The notes under the pieces: model-generated | The model's input: the letters and a program-made list of their open reading frames with translations, nothing else | Databases searched by the model: none | What the model was told of the DNA's origin: nothing | Source of the DNA: Cunninghamia lanceolata | Taxonomy: Eukaryota > Streptophyta > Pinopsida > Cupressales > Cupressaceae | Assembly (NCBI GenBank): GCA_027924645.1 | Contig: BSBN01000297.1 | Span: 9,238,001-9,302,000, forward strand | Length of the DNA: 64,000 nt | Direction of reading: 5' to 3' | Made by a program: the position numbers and the translations under genes | Part shown: piece after piece, positions 58,201 through 64,000 of the stretch | Layout of the letters: every line of letters starts with the position of its first letter | Numbering within the stretch: position 1 is the first letter of the stretch

Positions 58201-60320
58201 GTTTCCCAAACATGCTAATATTGCCAAATCCATCAAAAAGTCCTACCTTGTTCCTTTTGAACTGCAAGGAAGAAACCCACAAAATGACTTTGTCCAAAAA
58301 TTCTAAGCATTTTCCTTGTGTTTTTGCATTTTTTGGAGTTTCAGGGTTTCGAGTTCATGTCTTCCATCGTGCCATGTCTATCAGCTCTCAAATCTATCTT
58401 GGTTCCTTGCAAAATCACCTAAGTGTTTCAGGCATCAAAGGTCAGCTTGTGACCTTTCATCTTCTTCAGAGCATGCATCAATGGGAGGGCCTAGTAGCCA
58501 ATGTTTGCCAATGTTCCAAAAAAATCTAAGTGTTGCAAGCATCAACAAGTGGGAGGTGTCTTCTCTTTCATCCTTTTTTGTAGGTAGAAGGCAAAAGGAT
58601 CAATTGTTGAAGTCTGCTAAGGTTCCAAAAAGTTTCTTAAGTGCTACAGGTGTTGGTGATCAGGGAATTTTCTCTTCCTCTTTCCTTTTGAAAGATGGAA
58701 GTCTAAAGGCTCAACGACCAAAGTCTGATAAGCTCTTTTTCTTAAAGTGTTGTGGAAGGTGGAAGACAGGAGTTCTCTCTTCTTCCTCCTTTCTTCTCGA
58801 AGGTAGAATGATGAAGGTCTGAGGTGCGACCCCCGACGATCTTCATTTCTTTATGTATTTCAGGGTCCGATGGTTCATTTATTCTCCTCCAAAATACATG
58901 ATGCATAGTGAAGGCCAACCTCTAAAGCTTGATTTGGTGGGGCAAGACTGACTGGCCTTCCATACTCCTCCCACCATCTGGGAATGTGCCAAAAAACCTT
59001 GTGATCACCATTAATGCAAAGTGGGTAGTTAAAATTAATGATTTTATTATAGTTGGTGGGGTTGTTGAGGGTTTTCCCACCCATTTCATTCTTAGGTCTG
59101 CATTGAGAAGGCTATAAAGGCAGGATCGAAACTCTTTTCAATGGTTGGTCTTTTGGCAATTCTTTAGGTGACAAAGTACAAAGCTCTCTAGGATTTCAAA
59201 GAAGAAAAGGTTATACTTCTCCATAAGGGAATATAAAAGTTATGAAAGGGTTCATATTGATTTCAAGAATCACTGTATGAACTTCTCCTTCTTCTTATGT
59301 AATTTTTCAAGGACGTCCTTAGTTTCAAATAGGGTTTCCTCTTGTCACACTTCGTTGTATGATTGTAACAATTGATCAGATGAATATGGTAGATTCTCAT
59401 AACATAACATTCTATCTAATGATCTCTACTATGGTTGTAGATGAATGATTTCATTTTGATGAAGGATTACTAAGTATTTTCTTTACTGGTTATTATCTTT
59501 TCTGCATCTGGGTATCCAGAAAGTGCTTGTTTCATTTCTGTATTATCTTACCTTCTCCTGAATTGTGAACTCTATAACCCATCCTAATAGGCACTAGTTT
59601 GAGAAGCTTGTGATCACCCACACCCTTTAAAAAACTAAATAAAATTATCAAGTGTGAAATAAGTAGTTAGTACTACATGCATTGTTGTGGCTCTGTATTG
59701 AAGCCAAGAAATATTGTTAGTAAATCTTCAAAGTGCTGATTTTAGCAAACCAAACTGTATACCAGCACATTCCATTATTGTAGGAAGTGCTTCTCATCAG
59801 CTTATTTAACAAAGGTTTTAGTGCAACAAGATTTTCTTAATCTAGTGACTATATTTAGGGATTAAGACAATGGTTGGGTATTGTTGCAATGAATGACTTT
59901 GAAAACATATTCCATTGTTTTAATCCTTATTAAGTGATACCTCGAGGAACACCCTCCTTGGCTTAGCTAGGCTATAAGCAAAGGGGAGATTACCCATTCC
60001 CAACCATTAGCCCTTAATCATACTTATCATATTGATGAACCTCTTCTCTATCTCCTTGATGACAACCCTAGCCTCGAAGATTCAAGATTGTTCTAGGGAT
60101 TATGATAAGCTATTTTGGGACCCAACAAAATGTCATTGTTGCTAGGGACATAATACTCTGGTTCAGATTTGAAGCCCTTGGTAACAATAAATCTTTACTT
60201 TTGGTTTCTGTAGTATATAAATATAGTGTTTGTTCAAATTTTCTTCCCAGTGGGGGAAGTGGTGACTTTGTTTTAACAACCCAAAAAATGTTGTAGTTTG
60301 AAAAGAAAGAGAGATTCACA
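58201..60320 (+). other. Possible LTR and leader of the downstream Gypsy remnant
   Basis: A TATAAA box at 59,113-59,118 lies about 1.2 kb before the gag ATG at 60,321, the layout expected of an LTR plus leader. I could not find the LTR start, the LTR end or a primer site, and the 3' LTR is outside the window, so this stays a suggestion. A 168-codon open stretch (58,316-58,822) is Ser- and Lys-rich and resembles no family. Confidence 0.3.
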
Positions 60321-63219
60321 ATGAATAGAGGAAGAGACCAAGAGTAGGATGGACATGATGAATCCTCTAGTAGTATAGGAAATAGGAGGAGTAGATGGAG
60401 GGAAAGAAACACCAATGTGGTGCCTCCATTAAATACCCAAGACCAAGTAGGTACTTCTGGCACAAATGATGCATTTAATGATTTGAGAGGTCAATATCAA
60501 TATACTTATGAAGACTCTATAGATAATATACTCAGAACAAATAGAAGGATGAATAGGAATGAGTATGGTGTCAGAATAAATGAGAACATGGTTGGCAGAG
60601 GGAGTAGAGATAGGCCTCATAGTCCATCTTTGAGAACATTTAGAATCCCAATGAGAATGTAGTGACATATTAGACTACTAGATACCTTCTTCTCCCACAA
60701 GATCACTTGGAAGTCGACATGATACCATTCCTAATGAGGAAAATTAACAAGTGCAGCCTAGTGATGAGGAAAGAGAGAGAAGAATCCAAGATGAACTTTA
60801 CTTGCTAGATCATCTTGAAATAGGAATAGGCAAAGAGAGGTGCAAGCCTTACTTGACCAAAAACAAGCTCAACTTGCCCAGTAGGCCCATGTAAAGAAAA
60901 ATGTACAACAACAGGGATATAATCAATGGTATAACTAGTAGAACAATCAAAGATAACAACAACATCAACAAATGGGATAGTAGGGTATGAATCATGCCCA
61001 TGCTCAAAATGTTCATAATCAACTAGACCATAGAACCAAGTGAATCAACCATATGGTAATGTTCAAAATCCTAGGCATGTACAACAAAGACAAGCATAGA
61101 GATTTCCTCCATTATGGCATCCACTGGGAGTTGAAAGGTATAACAACTTGATTACTTTGGCATAACTGACTTTCCAAATCTATTCGAAATGAGATTAGTG
61201 GAAAGATTCCTAGGTTTCAAGGTGACAATGTTGTCACTAGCGAAGTGCACCTTAGGCACTTTATTAATGTCTCTAATGAGTATGAAATTGAGGGTGAAGA
61301 TGTTATGAGGAAATTGTTTGTGCATTCATTGGAAGAAAGTTCTAAGGAATGGTATAAGGCTCTCCTTGACAACAATATTGACTTTTGGGAGGAGTTCATG
61401 AGGGTATTCAAATTGAAATATGGGGATAGGATTGATGCGAAGTTTGTCATCCATGAACTCACAACCATCAAAAAGGCAATGAATGAAATAGTAGTTGATT
61501 TTAACAACCACTTCATCTTGACACTGAGAAAGGTACCTCCTCATATGAGACTTAATGGATCTATGTGTTTGGTTTTGTATTATGGTGCATTTGACTCAAA
61601 AATTGGTTATTGTATGAGGGACGTCCACAAACATTAAGCAAGGCATATGCTACAACTATCAATATTGAAAGCAATATGAGAGCTTCAGGTTAAACACATC
61701 AAAAGGTCTAATGTAAAACTGTTCCAGCCAGACAAAGCAACTTTCTATAAGCCCCTCACCATTGAAAACAAATTAGACAAGATTATGGGGGTTATGAAAG
61801 ATTTATTCTACAAGGTTGCTATAAATGATAAAGGGTTGCATCCTTAGGGTGCTACAACACATTTCAATGAAGGTTAGAGATTGCATAATAGACCCTACAA
61901 TACTGATTGGTCTATGAGACACACCCGATCCATTGACAAATGATCAAATCAACTTTCAAGATGCATCTTTGTAGTTCCAGGCATGCTTCCTTCTCCATGA
62001 TCTAGTAAATTGTGTGATGTCTCATTCAATGAGCAAAGATGAAGAATTTCCAAATGAAGAAGGTGTAGCTGAGTACTATGAAGAAGAGATAAACTAGGTT
62101 GACAAAGGAGGGGTATGAGCAGATGGGTCAAGATGTTGATTATGACAATTATGAAGAGGATGATCATATTTTCCAATATGATTATGATGAAGGTCCAAAG
62201 AAATATCAAATGCCAACTCATGATTTTAGGCACTTGAGGGACCTTATGCAAAAGAAGTACAAGCAATCCTAACCTTCTGAGAAAGATTTGAAAGCCTCTA
62301 CTAATGCAACTGTTATGCAAGTCCAAGGAGGTTATCAACTAAGAAAATGGTTAGTCCCTATAAAAAAAACTCCCCTATTGTAGAGTCAAGACATCGTGAC
62401 AAAGAAAAGCAAAAGGTGAATGTGGAGAAGAAAGACAACAGTATTCCCAGGAAGAATGTGCTAGAAAAAAAAGAAAGTTCCAACATAGCCACCAACAAGG
62501 AAGAAATATGTATAGAAGAATCCAACACAAATTGTGCAACCAACTGTTGTACCCATTTTAGGGGTTCATTATCCAAAAGGTAGTAACAAGCATGATCAGC
62601 CTTAGGTACAAAAATAACTAGAAAAGGAGAAGGACAAGACAAAGGAAATAGGTAAGGATATTTCATCCAATCAAGTAATACCTTACATTCCTTATGCAAA
62701 TGATGTTACTATCTCATGTGATGCTCCTTTTCCCAATTTGACACAGGAGGGGTATGAGCAGATGGCTCAAGTCTTTAGCCAAAACATAAATTTAGTGCCT
62801 ATAGAAGAAGTCCTTATAATTCCTAAGAATATGGATAGGGTTGTTTCATTTTATCACAGCCCCACTGCACCTATAGATTACATTATTTTTCCTCTTAAAG
62901 GTGATGAAACAATTGATGTTTACTATGGCGAATAGCCAAATGCGTGTGGATCCTTTCTACACCACATTGATCATAAATGGATGGTTGCTACACAACTATA
63001 TGCTTGATTTTGTCATGTCTAGCAATGTCATGCCACTTGAAATCATGAAATATTTTGGGTTGAAGGTGTCCAAGTCTTTTGGTAAATGATTTGCTATAGA
63101 TTCTAGGGAGGTGAATGAGATTGGTCTTGTCAAAGATGTTGAGGTCAAACTCGCTGCCTACCTAGACAAATCATTCCTGATAGACATTAATATTGTGGAC
63201 TGCCCTACTAAATGGGGTA
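60321..63219 (+). pseudogene. Decayed Ty3/Gypsy gag-protease, truncated by an LTR insertion
   Basis: Starts MNRGRDQE at 60,321 with an immediate TAG, followed by a charged, Arg/Asn-rich N-terminus to about 60,660, then frameshifts. A Gag core is readable at 61,245-61,637 (HFINVSNEYEIEGEDV, SSKEWYKALLDNN, EFMRVFKLKYGD). A spacer carries the phrase EGYEQM twice, near 62,110 and 62,750. A retropepsin remnant lies at about 62,960-63,215, where LDFVMSSNVMP replaces the expected D-S/T-G-A-S-x-N-V-M-P, so the catalytic triad is damaged. The frame stops at TKWGM where the Copia LTR begins at 63,220. It is distinct from the 40,301 element and no RT is in the window. Confidence 0.78.
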
Positions 63220-64000
63220 TGTTATTATTTTTGCAAGTATAAGCAATAATTGTTGTCATTGATGTCAACACCTAAGGTTAGCATCTAAGGAAGTTATTTG
63301 GATGAGTTTGAGCAAGTGTTTGAAAAGTTAGTACAATTGTAGAACTGTTCTATCTCACTAAACAGTGTAGTGTTTTTCTCCACATATCATGTAGATTAAA
63401 TATCTTTGCCTGCAGTTTGAAAGTTATGTTAAGGGATGTCTGTAGTTTCTATGTTTCAAGTTTGAGCCTATGGTGTGAAGATTTGAGTGAGTTCTATTCA
63501 CCAGAGTAAAAACTATTTTTTTAAGTATTCAATGGTGATAGGGAGAATGTATTCTTCTCTACATCTCTCTACATTTAAGTGTTATAGTCTACAGTTCTGA
63601 GATTAAGTTTGGAATGATGTTATGTGCCTTTAGTTGAAATGGTTCGTGATTTGGTTCTCCACACGTGATCTTTCCTTTGTGATAGTGGCTGATAGTAATG
63701 TTTAAGTGGTCTAGTTTGAAGAATCTTCTGGATAGAGTGTTTGGAGGTTGTGTTGAAGTTCTTGGTGATTGTAACATGCTTGTGGATGTCTCTAGATCAT
63801 GTTCCTACTTTTTGATTGGTCTGCAAAGTGTAATTTGGATCATGGATGAAGCGTGTTCCTAAAGGTCTTAGTATTAACACTAGTTTTGGCCGACTTGGTT
63901 GTTTTCACTACTTACGATTATGCGTCTAAGTTTGTGATAGTGTGTTGTTGTGTGGGAGAATGTATTTGAGCCCTTGCTAAGGTGTGGTGTGGTCCACATT
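63220..64000 (+). repeat. Copia-family LTR in plus orientation, cut by window end
   Basis: Starts TGTTATTATTTTTGCAAG and then follows the reverse complement of the Copia-A/B LTR (CAACACCTAAGGTTAGCATC near 63,266). At least 781 bp is present. It could be the 5' LTR of a third copy or a solo LTR. It interrupts the Gypsy protease remnant; its right target duplication lies outside the window. Confidence 0.88.

Noticed and set aside
58316..58822. 168-codon Ser/Lys-rich ORF
   Set aside because: No domain, no homologous words elsewhere in the window, and a position in what may be LTR or leader sequence. I do not count it as a gene.

Overview
The window is a stretch of plant nuclear genome made almost entirely of LTR retrotransposons nested in one another. 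I see no intact host gene, no rRNA or tRNA gene, no CRISPR array and nothing bacterial. Long LTRs (1.3-2.65 kb), primer binding sites matching initiator tRNA-Met, plant-type Gag and Pol domains, and heavy decay by C-to-T changes all point to a large, slowly purged seed-plant genome. A gymnosperm (conifer-like) is my best inference; the sequence does not prove it.

Layout. (1) 1-10,760: Copia-A on the minus strand, with its 3' LTR cut by the window edge, a decayed pol, a decayed gag and its 5' LTR. It is split between gag and pol by a smaller non-autonomous LTR element, LARD-A (4,414-8,637). (2) 10,761-12,908: AT-rich flank with no gene. (3) 12,870-14,060: unrecognised minus-strand pseudogene. 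(4) 14,061-17,006: non-coding, with a tandem 395-bp duplication and a minisatellite of about 41 bp. (5) 17,007-51,895: Copia-B, minus strand, flanked by a perfect GTATT target-site duplication (TSD) and inflated to 34.9 kb by later insertions. Inside it sits LARD-B (22,256-38,561). LARD-B holds a Gag-protease-only element in dimeric form, LTR-gag-LTR-gag-LTR (22,757-32,070), and a 2.65-kb solo LTR (35,118-37,767). The 5' LTR of Copia-B holds an 11.4-kb Ty3/Gypsy element (40,301-51,671). (6) 51,896-55,330: a second copy of flank (2), carrying a 1.3-kb solo LTR. (7) 55,331-60,320: AT-rich, mostly unassigned. (8) 60,321-63,219: decayed Gypsy gag-protease on the plus strand, cut by (9) a plus-strand LTR of the same Copia family (63,220 to the window end).

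History read from the nesting. Copia inserted, then LARD inserted in its gag-pol region. The whole locus was then duplicated: flanks, insertion sites, a shared stop codon and diagnostic LTR bases match between A and B. Only copy B then received the dimer, the two solo LTRs and the Gypsy element. The dimer is the youngest: its three LTRs are exactly 1,620 bp each and nearly identical.

Most notable: (i) the Gypsy element encodes an extra RNase H with a complete D-E-D-D set between protease and reverse transcriptase, while its normal RNase H has lost its first catalytic Asp; (ii) all 18 premature stops in its 6-kb reading frame are TAG, the footprint expected from deamination of methylated CAG (CHG) sites; (iii) the dimeric Gag-only element; (iv) arrays of TGACGTCA palindromes in the LTRs of two different families.
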